A DNA stretch of 64,000 nucleotides from an uncultured Clostridia bacterium (GCA_947573445.1 CANPFR010000001.1:1-64000); one strand, 5' to 3'. Shown: positions 1 through 9,115, numbered from the stretch's first letter. Notes: generated by a model from the sequence alone, not told the origin. Numbers and translations are program-made.

Positions 1-851
1 GATTTTATTTGCTCTATTTTATCGTAAGAATCTCCAAAAACTTCTTCTAATGGAATATATGATATAAGGGCTTCTATATTATTTTCGAACGTCTTCGTCG
101 AACATACTATTTTTCCAGAATTATGAAATGCCATGTTTCCTATATGCCTTACACCTTCTGGTAGCTTTATTTCTGTTAATCTGCTACATCCCCTAAATAC
201 ACTATGTCCTATACTCGTTACTCCTTCTGGTAGCTTTATTTCTGTTAAATTTCCACATCCCTCAAATGTCCCCTCTCCTATACTCGTTACTCCTTCTGGT
301 AGCTTTATTTCTGTTAATCTGCTACATCCCTCAAATGCACTATTTCCTATACTCGTTACTCCTTCTGGTAACTTTATTTCTGTTAATCTTTCACATCCCC
401 TAAATGCATTATTTCCTATTCTCGTTACTCCTTCTGGTAGCTTTATTTCTGTTAATCTTTTACATCCAGAAAATGCACTATCTCCTATACTTGTTACTCC
501 TTCTGGTAGCTTTATTTCTGTTAATCTTTCACATCCATCAAATGCACTATTTCCTATACTCGTTACTCCTTCTGGTATCGTTATTTCTGTTAAACTTTTA
601 CATCTGCCAAATGCCCAATTTCCTATACTCGTTACTCCTTCTGGTAGCTTTATTTCTGTTAAACTTTCACATCCAGAAAATACATAACTTCCTATATACG
701 TTACTCCTTCTGGTAGCTTTATTTCTGTTAAACTTTTACATCCAGAAAATGCCCAATCTCCTATACTCGTTACTCCTTCTGGTACAACAAATTTTCTATC
801 TACAATATCTTCCTCTTTAACTTGTTTTAATACACCATCTTCAATTACCAT
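1..851 (-). CDS. BspA-like leucine-rich-repeat protein (C-terminus beyond window)
   Basis: Open minus-strand frame that runs off the left edge; about 283 residues are visible. After about 23 N-terminal residues come ten 23-residue repeats with the pattern PEGVTSIG..AF.GC..LTEIKL, the LRR_5 (BspA/Treponema) type. Nine are near identical and the tenth is degenerate. A cap-like segment follows (FENNIEALISYIPLEEVFG). The start is ATG at 849-851 behind GAAGGAG; there is no signal peptide or membrane segment, so the visible part looks cytoplasmic, unlike exported BspA adhesins. The nearly identical 69-bp DNA repeats imply recent expansion. Partner or ligand cannot be told. Confidence 0.85.
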   Translation of the reverse strand, partial: MVIEDGVLKQVKEEDIVDRKFVVPEGVTSIGDWAFSGCKSLTEIKLPEGVTYIGSYVFSGCESLTEIKLPEGVTSIGNWAFGRCKSLTEITIPEGVTSIGNSAFDGCERLTEIKLPEGVTSIGDSAFSGCKRLTEIKLPEGVTRIGNNAFRGCERLTEIKLPEGVTSIGNSAFEGCSRLTEIKLPEGVTSIGEGTFEGCGNLTEIKLPEGVTSIGHSVFRGCSRLTEIKLPEGVRHIGNMAFHNSGKIVCSTKTFENNIEALISYIPLEEVFGDSYDKIEQIK

Positions 852-984
852 TGCCTTTTCTCCTTCCTTCATTATTATTATAACTCATACACTTTTTATT
901 TACAACAAAGTTTTCATAATGTAACAAAAATTTAAACAAAATGTAAGGAATTCGTAATATTTTCATCTTATCTATAGTTAAAAA

Positions 985-1038
985 GGGTCTGTAAAAAACT
1001 CTAACTTCTCTTGCAATATTTAAGTTTTTTTACAGCCC
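985..1038 (-). terminator. Terminator after the 215-aa gene; CTGTAAAAAA inverted-repeat element
   Basis: Long stem of GGGCTGTAAAAAAACT against AGTTTTTTACAGACCC, with a T-run on the minus strand directly after the stop of the 215-residue gene. The arms and the loop segment GCAAGAGAAG recur near 7824-7917. Confidence 0.75.
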
Positions 1039-1045
1039 CTTTTTT

Positions 1046-1693
1046 CTATTCTCTTTCTTTCACTTCCTCTTTTTCTTCCACTTTCCTTTTACTAACTTCT
1101 CCTTGAAAAACCGCATCCATTGCTGTTTGGATTCTGTTTTCCAAACTACTTTCTTTTTCCAATTGCAATCTTGCAATGGTTTGTAGATTTTGTTCAAATC
1201 CATATCTTTCAAATAAATCTGGATGAACTCCTTTTAGGGTTCTGGAAACTTGTAATAGTCGTAATAATTGGTCTGGATTATTGAATTCTAACTTTTCTCC
1301 TCTTGCTTTTTGTCTATTTAAAAATAAACCAATATCTGCCATTTCTGTTAAGGCAGTATGTGAGGCTTCATCATTTACTAAAGCCCTTCCTGCTTGAGAT
1401 GCCTCATAGCTATCCTCACAAATTCCATATACAAAATTATTTTCTGAAACACCACATCTTGCGAAATGTTGGGAACGAATATCCCACATTTCTTTCAAGG
1501 TTTCTTGTTTAATATCCATTCCTTCTGAAGCATATTTGGCACCTAGCAAAAATACATTTGTCATCTCAAATGCATTTGGGTCTTTGGCCCACTCTTCTTT
1601 TTCTCTATTTTCTTTTATCCAATTCACAATACCTTCTGCTCGGCTATTAAATTGCTCTGGATAAATATTGTCTCTTATATTCCTATATTCCAT
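1046..1693 (-). CDS. Hypothetical soluble protein, 215 aa
   Basis: Not recognised. Soluble, charged, mostly helical 215-residue protein with no signal peptide or transmembrane segment. The C-terminus is a very acidic/basic helix rich in K and E (KRKVEEKEEVKERE). The start is ATG after GAAAGGAAT. It is monocistronic, with its own terminator (985-1038), and divergent from the cwlD-type gene. No motif suggests an enzymatic role. Confidence 0.75.
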   Translation of the reverse strand: MEYRNIRDNIYPEQFNSRAEGIVNWIKENREKEEWAKDPNAFEMTNVFLLGAKYASEGMDIKQETLKEMWDIRSQHFARCGVSENNFVYGICEDSYEASQAGRALVNDEASHTALTEMADIGLFLNRQKARGEKLEFNNPDQLLRLLQVSRTLKGVHPDLFERYGFEQNLQTIARLQLEKESSLENRIQTAMDAVFQGEVSKRKVEEKEEVKERE

Positions 1694-1826
1694 TTTTTCT
1701 ATTCCTTTCTTGATTTCTAAAAATAGTATTTGTTTTTTCTAATTTCCTTACAAACAATTTCTGGTAACTTAAAATTTTTTCTTGCATATTTGGATTTCTA
1801 AAGCATATATTTTGATGGGTGATTTT

Positions 1827-2525
1827 ATGATTTTATTAAATAGAAAAAAAATAGTATTTCTTCTTTCTTGTATTACCATTTCCATTGCGTTTTTCAGCTA
1901 CAATACACCAAAAACAATTGAGACGTCTTCAATTCCTATTTCCAATCATGTTGTTATTTTAGATGCAGGGCATGGCCTTCCAGATGGTGGTGCAGAAGCA
2001 GAAGATGGAACATATGAATCCACAATTAATTTAGCCATTGTAGAAAAACTGCAAAAATTATTAGAGAGTTCTTCTTGCACTGTTATTTTGACACGTTCAG
2101 ACGAGAACGGAATTTATGAATTAGACAGTGAAACAATTCGTCAGAAAAAAATTTCAGATATGAAAAATCGAGTAGAAATTGGAAATCATTCGAATGCAGA
2201 AATCTTTGTTTCCATTCACTTAAATAAAATTCCAAGCTCCAAATATAGTGGCTGGCAAACTTTTTATAAGCAAGAAAATGAAAATAGTTTAAATTTAGCA
2301 AATAGTATCCAAGAAAACTTGAATTATGCCATTCAGAAAGAAAATAAGCGTGTTCCAGATAAAGTTCCTGATATTTATCTGGCTAAAAATTTGGAAATTC
2401 CATTTACCATTGTCGAATGTGGCTTTTTGTCGAATTCAAACGAATGTGCTATGTTGCAAACAGAGAATTATCAGGAAGTTTTGGCTTGGGGAATTTATAC
2501 TGGGATTATGGATTATTTTAAGTAA
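1827..2525 (+). CDS. cwlD: N-acetylmuramoyl-L-alanine amidase, CwlD type
   Basis: Zinc amidase (Amidase_3) that cuts the amide bond between muramic acid and the stem peptide. CwlD members make muramic-delta-lactam in spore cortex. Zinc ligands and catalytic residues are visible: DAGHG (first His), a Glu in the ESTINLA region, SIHLN (second His) and VECGFLSN (catalytic Glu). Residues 5-25 form a signal anchor. ATG 1827 behind GGGTGAT is preferred over an upstream ATG at 1782; this gives 232 residues, the usual CwlD length. It stands alone. The sporulation role is inferred from family, length and the spore genes elsewhere in the window. Confidence 0.82.
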   Translation: MILLNRKKIVFLLSCITISIAFFSYNTPKTIETSSIPISNHVVILDAGHGLPDGGAEAEDGTYESTINLAIVEKLQKLLESSSCTVILTRSDENGIYELDSETIRQKKISDMKNRVEIGNHSNAEIFVSIHLNKIPSSKYSGWQTFYKQENENSLNLANSIQENLNYAIQKENKRVPDKVPDIYLAKNLEIPFTIVECGFLSNSNECAMLQTENYQEVLAWGIYTGIMDYFK

Positions 2526-2590
2526 TCTATTTCATTTTATTTTTGGAATTTTTAGCAGATACTGCTTTGATATTGTTAGAATTTAAAAAA

Positions 2591-2912
2591 TTAATATTTT
2601 TTATACATGTCACCTCTCTTCAATAATTTTGCTTGCTTTTTATAATATACTTCATTCAAGTAACCTTCCGAGTCCTTCCTCTTTTAAAACAATTCTAAAA
2701 GAATCGCTCCTTATCTTTCTCCTATTAAACATCATTCTCAAATAAGCATTCGCTTTTCTGTCATATCCTTATTTTTCAATTGATTATCTGGTAATAAGGC
2801 AAATAATTTTTTCTCTAATCTCTTTTCCTCTATGTCTTTTATTATTTTGCTGTTCGAGACTCCCTATACATACTATATTATAAATATCAATTCTATCTTG
2901 TTGTTTGTTCAT
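2591..2912 (-). pseudogene. Decayed small gene, unknown family
   Basis: The 525-bp gap 2526-3050 holds coding-like minus-strand sequence split over frames. It starts at ATG 2912 behind AAGAAGAGAATT (MNKQQDRIDIYN), continues in a second frame (KRLEKKLFALLPDNQL), then a third (KANAYLRMMFNRRKIRS) and ends KRGDMYKKY. Joining the pieces gives a basic helical protein of roughly 105 residues. Two of the breaks are repaired by dropping one C before GAA or GGAA (near 2850 and 2671); the third needs an added base. The family is not recognised. It could also be noncoding AT-rich DNA that happens to look coding. Confidence 0.35.
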
Positions 2913-2997
2913 AATTCTCTTCTTGCTAAATTATAAGAATCGTGTATCACGGAATCTAAACTTTTTACAAGCATTTTTTCCTCTTTTATGCCAAAAA

Positions 2998-3041
2998 TGA
3001 ACCTCAATTATTAAACTCTTTTGTCCAATAATTGGGGTTCA
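2998..3041 (-). terminator. Terminator after the 3D-domain gene
   Basis: A 15-bp stem with one mismatch (TGAACCCCAATTATT / AATAATTGAGGTTCA) is followed by five T on the minus strand, just beyond the stop at 3051. Confidence 0.8.
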
Positions 3042-3050
3042 CTCTATTTT

Positions 3051-4010
3051 CTATCTATATACATGACATTCCAAATTTCTTCTTCCAAAACTCAAACATT
3101 CTGACATTGAATCCATCCAAATATCTAAGTGATTATTCGTAATTGCTCCGCCTGTATCTTGTACAACAAACCAACCGCCATTTGGCTTATTAGCAAAATA
3201 TGGAATATAAATAACGGTTCCTGCAGGATAAGCTTTTCCTGCTGCCACAGTGTACCACGAAGACGCTGTTGCACCACTTGCTGTTCTTGTATTACCTCCA
3301 CAAGATGCTGCACAATAAGCTGATGTATTTAACGTAACAACACTTGGTGTTTTTCCTTGTGCATTTGCAGCTATTCCTGCACTTGCCGTCCTACTTCGTG
3401 AGGATCTGGCTACTACTTTTGTGGATATTTGAATGATTTTTTCAACTGGTTCTTTTATGATTGTCTCAGAAATCATCTCTCTTGATTTCTCTTCTTCGTT
3501 TTGAAATTGAACTTTGTATTTTACTTCTTTAATGCCATTTTCACCTTCTTGCAATACTTTATTGGTTGTTTGTGTTCCTGAAGAAGAAACGTCTTTTGTA
3601 ACTGTTTCGTATGGTATTTCGATTTGTTCTGTGATTATTTTTTCGGTTACTGTTACATAATTTCCTAAAATTTGTTCTGTTGAAATTCTTTCAACTTCTT
3701 CTGCGATAACCTTTCTTTCTTCTGTTGCTTTAGAAATTGTTATGGTTTTGGTTAGATCAATATTAGCATCAAAATCAGGATATACTCTTTCATCGGATTC
3801 TAGTATAATGTGATTTTCTGTCAATATATCTCCGACCATTGTTTTTGTTGTCATGACAGTTGTTTCGCAGTCATCTGCAAAAACAATTTTTACTGAATTT
3901 ACCTCTGACTTGGCTGCCATAACTCCAATTGCTAACATACCAAGCAAGATTATCATCACGAAAGCAATTTTACGAATTATCTTAACAGATAATTTGTCAT
4001 ATGTTTTCAT
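3051..4010 (-). CDS. Exported G5 / 3D-domain cell-wall protein
   Basis: YabE/resuscitation-factor-like protein that probably binds or remodels peptidoglycan. With ATG 4010 behind AGGAGGGACAAATTT it has 319 residues. There is an N-terminal signal/anchor (IAFVMIILLGMLAIGVMAA), a DUF348 ubiquitin-like domain (about 40-100), a G5 domain (about 105-195), an Ala/Ser linker, and a C-terminal 3D domain (about 225-319) with the conserved aspartates in VVQDTGGAI and HLDIWMDS. An ATG 20 codons upstream lacks a ribosome site. 3D domains resemble MltA lytic transglycosylases; catalysis here is inferred. Monocistronic. Confidence 0.85.
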   Translation of the reverse strand: MKTYDKLSVKIIRKIAFVMIILLGMLAIGVMAAKSEVNSVKIVFADDCETTVMTTKTMVGDILTENHIILESDERVYPDFDANIDLTKTITISKATEERKVIAEEVERISTEQILGNYVTVTEKIITEQIEIPYETVTKDVSSSGTQTTNKVLQEGENGIKEVKYKVQFQNEEEKSREMISETIIKEPVEKIIQISTKVVARSSRSRTASAGIAANAQGKTPSVVTLNTSAYCAASCGGNTRTASGATASSWYTVAAGKAYPAGTVIYIPYFANKPNGGWFVVQDTGGAITNNHLDIWMDSMSECLSFGRRNLECHVYR

Positions 4011-4233
4011 AAATTTGTCCCTCCTTTTAAGTGACATTTTGATTATATTATTAAATTTTAATTTTGTCAATCCAATTTTTATAATCTTGAATTAACATAA
4101 AATCAATGTTTGCATTCCTCCTTCATAAAAAACTTCAAATTTATTAATTAATAAATACTTTTCTTATTACATAATATGTGTGAAAATTTTTTATATGACA
4201 TTTTATTTTTGAAATATTGTTTTCTCTAAATAC

Positions 4234-4270
4234 AAAAAGCGTTAAAAGTTTTCCCTCTTTTAACACTTTC
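4234..4270 (-). terminator. Terminator after the GGDEF gene
   Basis: Stem GTTAAAAG / CTTTTAAC with an eight-base loop and T5 on the minus strand, four bases past the stop. Confidence 0.8.
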
Positions 4271-4274
4271 TATA

Positions 4275-5207
4275 CTAATGAATTTTTCTTCGATTAATCA
4301 CATATGCACTTCCCATAATTGACTTTGCTCGATGTTTTACTTGGGCACCAACTTCACCAATTTCTAAAGCTGACTTAAATATATTAGAATCCACTTCCAC
4401 AACTGCTATGGAAATAGTCGTAAGTGGAAATTGTTCTAAAATTCCTCTACGATTTTCTATTTCTACATATCCTCTTTCAACATCGCTCTTGCTGTAGAAT
4501 TTTTCTACTCCTGCATCAAATGCAATAATAATTTCTTGGCATATTTTATCATAATCAGTTTTATTAATGATAGCAACAAAATCATCCCCACCAATATGTC
4601 CTACAAAGTTATTTCCCGTTTCAGCATTACTGTGTACATATTGTGAAACAATTTTGGCTGTAAATTTGATAATCTCATCACCATTGGAAAATCCATAAAC
4701 ATCATTGTAGGCTTTGAAATTATCCAAATCGGTATACAAAATAGCAAATGTTTCTTGTTTTAGTAACCTTTTTTTCATTTCTGCTTGTATTTGAACATTT
4801 CCTGGAAGTCCAGTCAATGGACTGACTTTTCGATTTGTATAAAGAAGTTCAATCATATTTTTTACAGTGTAAAATAAGTATTGTTCATCAATTGGTTTTT
4901 TGATAAAATATTGTACTGATGTTTTTAAAATTTCAATCCTATGCTCTTTTTCAAGGTTAGAACTAACCACTGCAACTGGCGTTATTTTATTATCATCATC
5001 CTTACGGATGGTATTACAGATATCAATAATATCCACATTCGTATTGTCTTCATCAACGATGATTAAAGCTGGTATATTTCTTAAAGCTAATTCTAATTCT
5101 TCTGCTTTGACATTCGTAAATCGATATTGATTCATATCAGTAAACAACCTTTTCAGTATGAAAGTTAGCTCATTTTTGTCATCTATTACATATATATCTT
5201 GTATCAT
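4275..5207 (-). CDS. Receiver-like/GGDEF protein, putative diguanylate cyclase
   Basis: 310 residues. Residues 1-120 form a response-regulator receiver: acidic pair D9-D10, phosphoacceptor D52 in LIIVDED, and lysine in KKP near 104. Residues 130-300 form a GGDEF domain with signature GGDDF, substrate motif DLDNFKAYND and SPLTGLPG at its start. GGDEF domains make cyclic di-GMP from two GTP. The RxxD inhibitory site expected five residues before the signature is absent. Start ATG after TAGGAGAAAACGA. It follows the 346-residue anchored protein by 48 bp and is probably co-transcribed, which may couple an external sensor to the regulator (inference). No linked histidine kinase is seen. Confidence 0.85.
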   Translation of the reverse strand: MIQDIYVIDDKNELTFILKRLFTDMNQYRFTNVKAEELELALRNIPALIIVDEDNTNVDIIDICNTIRKDDDNKITPVAVVSSNLEKEHRIEILKTSVQYFIKKPIDEQYLFYTVKNMIELLYTNRKVSPLTGLPGNVQIQAEMKKRLLKQETFAILYTDLDNFKAYNDVYGFSNGDEIIKFTAKIVSQYVHSNAETGNNFVGHIGGDDFVAIINKTDYDKICQEIIIAFDAGVEKFYSKSDVERGYVEIENRRGILEQFPLTTISIAVVEVDSNIFKSALEIGEVGAQVKHRAKSIMGSAYVINRRKIH

Positions 5208-5255
5208 TCGTTTTCTCCTAAATCATTTTCTATTGTGTGTTCAATCTTCTATTGT

Positions 5256-6296
5256 TTAGGTAGAAGATTCTCCTTCATTTGGTTGCTGATTTGTTGCTGT
5301 TTGATTTTCATTTTCAGTTGTATTTTGAGAAGATGTAGCAGTTGTATTAGCACTGCTAGCATCTCCATAATTACATTCCCCATCAAATGTTGTTTCAGTG
5401 CCTTCCACACTTTTTACTTTGACGATAATTCGATTATAACCAACTTCCAACTTTTGTGGAAACTGAATTGATGTTGGTTTATCATTTCCAATATCAACAT
5501 TATAATCTTTATTATTAAAGTTAAACGAAACTGATTCAATTCCATTTTCATGAGTAGCACTGATATCAATACTACTTCCATCTGCTGATAAAGTTACTTT
5601 TATTTCTGGTTTGGTAAGACCTGTAAAACTTTTGGTTTCTTTGGTTGTATTGCTACTTCCATCAACTGCAACAATTGTTAAATCATTCTCACCTTTTAGA
5701 ATCTCAATTTCCGTTGTAATTTCCTTACTTCCTTCTTCTGCATAAATCGTTTCTTCTTGCTCCTCGTTCCAACGATATGTCATAAAATCCAATCCCGTTT
5801 CATCAGTTGCTGTGATTTTTAACTTTTTCTCTTCTGTAACTTTTAATTCAATCACTGGATTGATAATATCGACACCTTGTTCTGAAGAAATTTCTTCATC
5901 ATGCGTTGTTTCTACACCACTTTCGTCAATCACTTTTATATGCAATGTATTGTCTCCAGCTGGAATGTCAATTGTTTCCTCCATGTATTTTCCAGATCCT
6001 TTTATCGTTCTTTCTGAACTTGTATTCCAACTATATATCAATTTCTGAATATTTTTATCGTGTGTTACACTAATGGTAACCTGTGTTTCCTTTACTTCAA
6101 CTGATATATTAGCATTTGTCATTTGCCCTGCCTCTTGGTTTATGTCATTTTCATGTTTAAACATTCCATATCCTACCACACCTATCAAAACGATAGCAAA
6201 TATAATTAATATGATAGCAAAAATTCTAACAATCTTATCAGAGCCCCCTGAATGATTTGATTTATTATTTGGCGCATAATCTAAAATTTGATTCAT
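5256..6296 (-). CDS. Membrane-anchored protein with tandem Ig-like domains
   Basis: 346 residues: a short cytoplasmic N-terminus (1-22), one transmembrane helix (about 23-46, IFAIILIIFAIVLIGVVGYG), then an external part of three or four beta-sandwich modules of about 75 residues. These repeat patterns such as ITATDETGLDFMTYRWN and ISATHENGIESVSFNFN. A Ser/Thr/Asn/Gln-rich tail with no LPXTG motif follows. The modules resemble bacterial Ig-like adhesion/spacer domains. Start ATG behind GAGGTGGAGAA. It lies upstream of the GGDEF gene; a sensing or surface role is inferred only. Confidence 0.7.
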   Translation of the reverse strand: MNQILDYAPNNKSNHSGGSDKIVRIFAIILIIFAIVLIGVVGYGMFKHENDINQEAGQMTNANISVEVKETQVTISVTHDKNIQKLIYSWNTSSERTIKGSGKYMEETIDIPAGDNTLHIKVIDESGVETTHDEEISSEQGVDIINPVIELKVTEEKKLKITATDETGLDFMTYRWNEEQEETIYAEEGSKEITTEIEILKGENDLTIVAVDGSSNTTKETKSFTGLTKPEIKVTLSADGSSIDISATHENGIESVSFNFNNKDYNVDIGNDKPTSIQFPQKLEVGYNRIIVKVKSVEGTETTFDGECNYGDASSANTTATSSQNTTENENQTATNQQPNEGESST

Positions 6297-6439
6297 TTCT
6301 CCACCTCGCTTTTTATATTCAGAAATATTATAACATATAGATTTTTTAATGTAAATTGTTTTTTTAAATTATTTGAATTTGTGTGATTAAATTTTAAAAG
6401 TTAGCTTTTTTAGAGAATACATACAAAAAAACCAGAATT

Positions 6440-6690
6440 AGCACAATTTTCAATGTATGCCAATTTGGCCAAATTAGGAGCTTCTACGTTAATTTTTTTA
6501 TAATTTTCTTCCTTTTTTCTATTTTCTTGACACCTTATGTTTTTCCATTGTTTAGACACGTTCTATGGCATGTTAAGGCATGTTTAAGAAGAAATGAACG
6601 ATTTTTCATTCAAAATTCAAAAAAGCAACCCCTAAAAAGGCTAGAGCAAAGCCTAGCCCCTATGGTGGTTGTTTCAAATTTTATTTTATC
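6440..6690 (-). repeat. Dispersed intergenic element, copy A (includes alr terminator)
   Basis: The 392-bp gap 6297-6688 contains copy A of a roughly 230-bp element also found at 48490-48760 and 62700-62960. Shared parts on the plus strand are an ATTTGGCC-type box, a TTTTTCTATTTTCTTGA block, a GGCATGTT-rich block, a small hairpin (ATGAACGATTTTTCATTC) and a terminal hairpin with A/T runs. The terminal hairpin (6618-6675, GGCTAG..CTAGCC inside CAACC..GGTTG arms) also serves as an intrinsic terminator for alr. Confidence 0.55.
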
Positions 6691-7771
6691 ATTCCATAAA
6701 AATTCTTGGAACTCGATCCGTAATTGTACTAATAATTTCATAATTAATGGTATTGCACTCATTAGCAATTTGTTCTAACGTTATATTTTCATTATCCCAA
6801 ATCCAAACATCATCTCCGATTTGCACATTGGGAATTTCTGTGACATCTGCCATGAAACCATCCATGCAAATTTTGCCTATAATTGGTACTTTTTGACCAT
6901 TAATAAATACTTTACCGCCATTTGACAATTCCCTTCTTAATCCATCTGCATACCCAATTGGAATCGTAGCCACTTTTGTTTCTTTTTGTGTAACGAAACT
7001 TCTGCCATATCCTATACTAGTTCCTGCCTTTACTGTTTTGAGAAATGTAATTTTGGACTTCAGTTTAGAAACTGGCTTTAAGTCAATCTTTTGTAAAATT
7101 TCTTCCCCTGACTCATAGCCATATAAAATCATTCCTGGACGCACTAAATTATAGTGGGCTTCTGGAAAATTAATTAATCCATTTGATGCTGAACTATGCA
7201 TATATTTTAAGTTTGGCACTTTTGCTTTAGCAATTTTTACTGCTTTTTCAAAAGACTGAATTTGCTTTTTGGTATATTCATAATCTGTATCAGCACAGGA
7301 CATATGCGTATAGATTCCTTCTATGATTATATTTTCCTGTTCTTTCACCGCATCTAAAAATTCATCAATTCTATCTGGGTGAATTCCTGTTCTTCCCATT
7401 CCTGTTCCAACTTCAATGTGCACCTTGATTTTTTCTTTTTGTTTCCCCAATTTCTTCACGAATTGATGACTGCTTACGCCAATACTCAAATTACCTGCTA
7501 TTATCTCTTCTATCTCATCAACATCTGGTTGATTTAAAACAAATATTTCTTTCTTATAACCTATGTTTCTCAAAAAAATTCCTTCTTGTACAACTGCAAC
7601 AGCTACAATCTCAAATTCATTTATAATATCCAATCTGGTATTGATATATGTTCCATAAGCATTGGCCTTTATCACTGGCATGATTTTAGTTCCACTTGAC
7701 AACTTCGATTTTATTGACTCAACATTATATTTAAAATTCTGCAAATTAACTTCCATTAAGGTAGCTCTCAT
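6689..7771 (-). CDS. alr: Alanine racemase
   Basis: PLP-dependent enzyme interconverting L- and D-alanine for peptidoglycan. 360 residues from ATG 7771, chosen for GGAAGGTGAT five bases upstream and the canonical N-terminus MRATLMEVNL; an upstream ATG at 7813 has no ribosome site. The PLP lysine is K35 in VIKANAYGTY, the catalytic tyrosine lies in TSIGYGRSF, and the second-domain signature is KICMDGFMADVT. Lengths and motifs match the family. The ribosome site follows directly on an A/T-rich leader. No mazE-like gene follows, although alr-mazEF linkage is common in Firmicutes; a mazF lies 39 kb away in this window. Confidence 0.95.
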   Translation of the reverse strand: MRATLMEVNLQNFKYNVESIKSKLSSGTKIMPVIKANAYGTYINTRLDIINEFEIVAVAVVQEGIFLRNIGYKKEIFVLNQPDVDEIEEIIAGNLSIGVSSHQFVKKLGKQKEKIKVHIEVGTGMGRTGIHPDRIDEFLDAVKEQENIIIEGIYTHMSCADTDYEYTKKQIQSFEKAVKIAKAKVPNLKYMHSSASNGLINFPEAHYNLVRPGMILYGYESGEEILQKIDLKPVSKLKSKITFLKTVKAGTSIGYGRSFVTQKETKVATIPIGYADGLRRELSNGGKVFINGQKVPIIGKICMDGFMADVTEIPNVQIGDDVWIWDNENITLEQIANECNTINYEIISTITDRVPRIFME

Positions 7772-7823
7772 TATAATCACCTTCCTTAATTTATTGTATG
7801 TTGAATTTAGCAATTTATTAAAA

Positions 7824-7917
7824 GACTGTAAAAATCAATCCATACACAAGAAATTTAAAGCATTATCTCAAACTTCACTTGCTCTTCTTCTCTTGCGAAA
7901 ATAGATTTTTTACAGCC
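7824..7917 (-). terminator. Long CTGTAAAAA inverted-repeat element after rubrerythrin
   Basis: Ends GGCTGTAAAAAATC and GATTTTTACAGTC bracket about 70 bp. The 5' part matches 985-1038, including GCAAGAGAAG. It probably terminates the perR-rubrerythrin transcript, but the long loop makes it look more like a small terminal-inverted-repeat element. Confidence 0.5.
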
Positions 7918-7958
7918 TCAATTTTTAATAACTATTCTTTCTTTATAGTTCTTACATC

Positions 7959-8501
7959 TTAGTAATTTTCAGCTTTTATTTCAAAAAAAGCTTTTGGATG
8001 AGAACATACTGGACAAACCTCTGGTGCTTCTTTTCCAATGCAAATATGTCCACAATTTCTACATTTCCAAATTTTATCTCCATCTTTGCTAAATACTAAT
8101 CCGTTTTCAACATTTTCTAGTAATTTTTTGTATCTTTCTTCATGCTCTTTTTCAATTTTTCCAACTGCTTCAAATAAATAAGCAATTCTGTCAAACCCTT
8201 CTTCTTTCGCTTCTTTTGCAAATTTATCATACATATCTGTCCACTCAAAATTTTCACCTTCAGCTGCTGCCTTCAAGTTTTCTACTGTTGATGGTACTTC
8301 ACCACCATTTAAACATTTGAACCATAATTTAGCATGTTCTTTTTCATTATCTGCCGTTTCTAGAAAAATACTCGCAATTTGCTCATACCCTTCCTTTTTT
8401 GCAACAGAAGCAAAATACGTATATTTGTTTCTCGCTTGTGATTCTCCCGCAAACGCCTCCATTAAATTTTTTTCTGTTTTGGTTCCTTTTAAATCTGTCA
8501 T
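7959..8501 (-). CDS. rbr: Rubrerythrin
   Basis: Non-haem di-iron peroxidase that reduces H2O2 in anaerobes. 180 residues. A four-helix ferritin-like domain (1-140) carries the iron-ligand segments [20 protein letters not shown] and [13 protein letters not shown]-terminal rubredoxin-like [Fe(SCys)4] domain has two pairs, CRNC and CPVC. Start ATG after AGGAGGTAAAAA. It lies 23 bp downstream of the PerR-like gene and is likely its co-transcribed target, an arrangement that fits peroxide-stress control. Confidence 0.95.
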   Translation of the reverse strand: MTDLKGTKTEKNLMEAFAGESQARNKYTYFASVAKKEGYEQIASIFLETADNEKEHAKLWFKCLNGGEVPSTVENLKAAAEGENFEWTDMYDKFAKEAKEEGFDRIAYLFEAVGKIEKEHEERYKKLLENVENGLVFSKDGDKIWKCRNCGHICIGKEAPEVCPVCSHPKAFFEIKAENY

Positions 8502-8524
8502 TTTTTACCTCCTAATATTTAATC

Positions 8525-8914
8525 CTAAGCTTTCTTACATGAATTACAAATTCCCTTAATCACAATTCCATCTTCCAAAAGCTCAACTCCTGTTTGGTTT
8601 GTGATACTTTCTTTCATTTCCTCCAAGTTAAAATTATATAAAAAATCATAAACTTTTCCACAGTTTTTACAAATAATGTGACCATGTTTTTGTCGATTTT
8701 GTATATAATCATAACGGTCAGGTCCATTTGATACAGCAATTTGTGTAATCATCCCTTTTTGAACAAGTACATTTAAATTTCGATAAACGGTACTTCTACT
8801 GACTGAAGAATCTCTTTGCTTTGTCAAAAAATAAATTTCTTCAGCTGTCGGATGATGATACATTTCTCTCATCACATCAATGATTTCTTGTCTTTGTTTT
8901 GAGTAATTTTTCAT
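8525..8914 (-). CDS. perR: Fur-family regulator, probably PerR
   Basis: 129 residues. The N-terminal winged helix (1-75) has the recognition segment SVSRSTVYRNLNVL. The C-terminal metal-binding dimerisation domain has HGHIICKNCGKV and the structural zinc pairs CKNC and CNSC. PerR-type members sense peroxide through oxidation of metal-bound histidines. The assignment over Fur or Zur rests mainly on the downstream rubrerythrin gene. A promoter with a palindrome at its start site (8934-8948) suggests autoregulation. Confidence 0.8.
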   Translation of the reverse strand: MKNYSKQRQEIIDVMREMYHHPTAEEIYFLTKQRDSSVSRSTVYRNLNVLVQKGMITQIAVSNGPDRYDYIQNRQKHGHIICKNCGKVYDFLYNFNLEEMKESITNQTGVELLEDGIVIKGICNSCKKA

Positions 8915-8933
8915 GTAATAGCTCCTTTAAAAA

Positions 8934-8987
8934 TAGGATTAATTCCTACTTTCAAAAAAATTATATCATAAAAAAATTTTTTTGCAA
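8934..8987 (-). promoter_or_regulatory. Promoter and candidate operator of perR-rbr
   Basis: On the minus strand: -35 TTGCAA (8982-8987), 16-bp spacer, -10 TATAAT (8960-8965), then an inverted repeat TAGGA-TTAAT-TCCTA (8934-8948) near the expected start site. It does not closely match the Bacillus PerR box, so operator function is inferred from position. Confidence 0.5.
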
Positions 8988-9076
8988 GCTTTTTTTCAAT
9001 TTTAGGCAAAATTAATCCAAAAAAATAATTTCCTATTTAATCTGTTTTCTTCTATTTCCTAAAATCCTTGTAACTT

Positions 9077-9115
9077 TAAAGACGAAAAATTCTTAACTGA
9101 GAACTTTTCGTCTTT
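9077..9115 (-). terminator. Terminator after the ftsL-like gene
   Basis: AAAGACGAAAA / TTTTCGTCTTT stem with flanking T-run just past the stop at 9120. It separates mraZ-rsmH-ftsL from the genes beyond. Confidence 0.8.

Noticed and set aside
133-820. Direct 69-bp repeats and two plus-strand ORFs, at first CRISPR-like
   Set aside because: The minus strand reads through as a continuous leucine-rich-repeat protein; the plus-strand ORFs and DNA repeats are its shadow. There are no unique spacers between short palindromic repeats.
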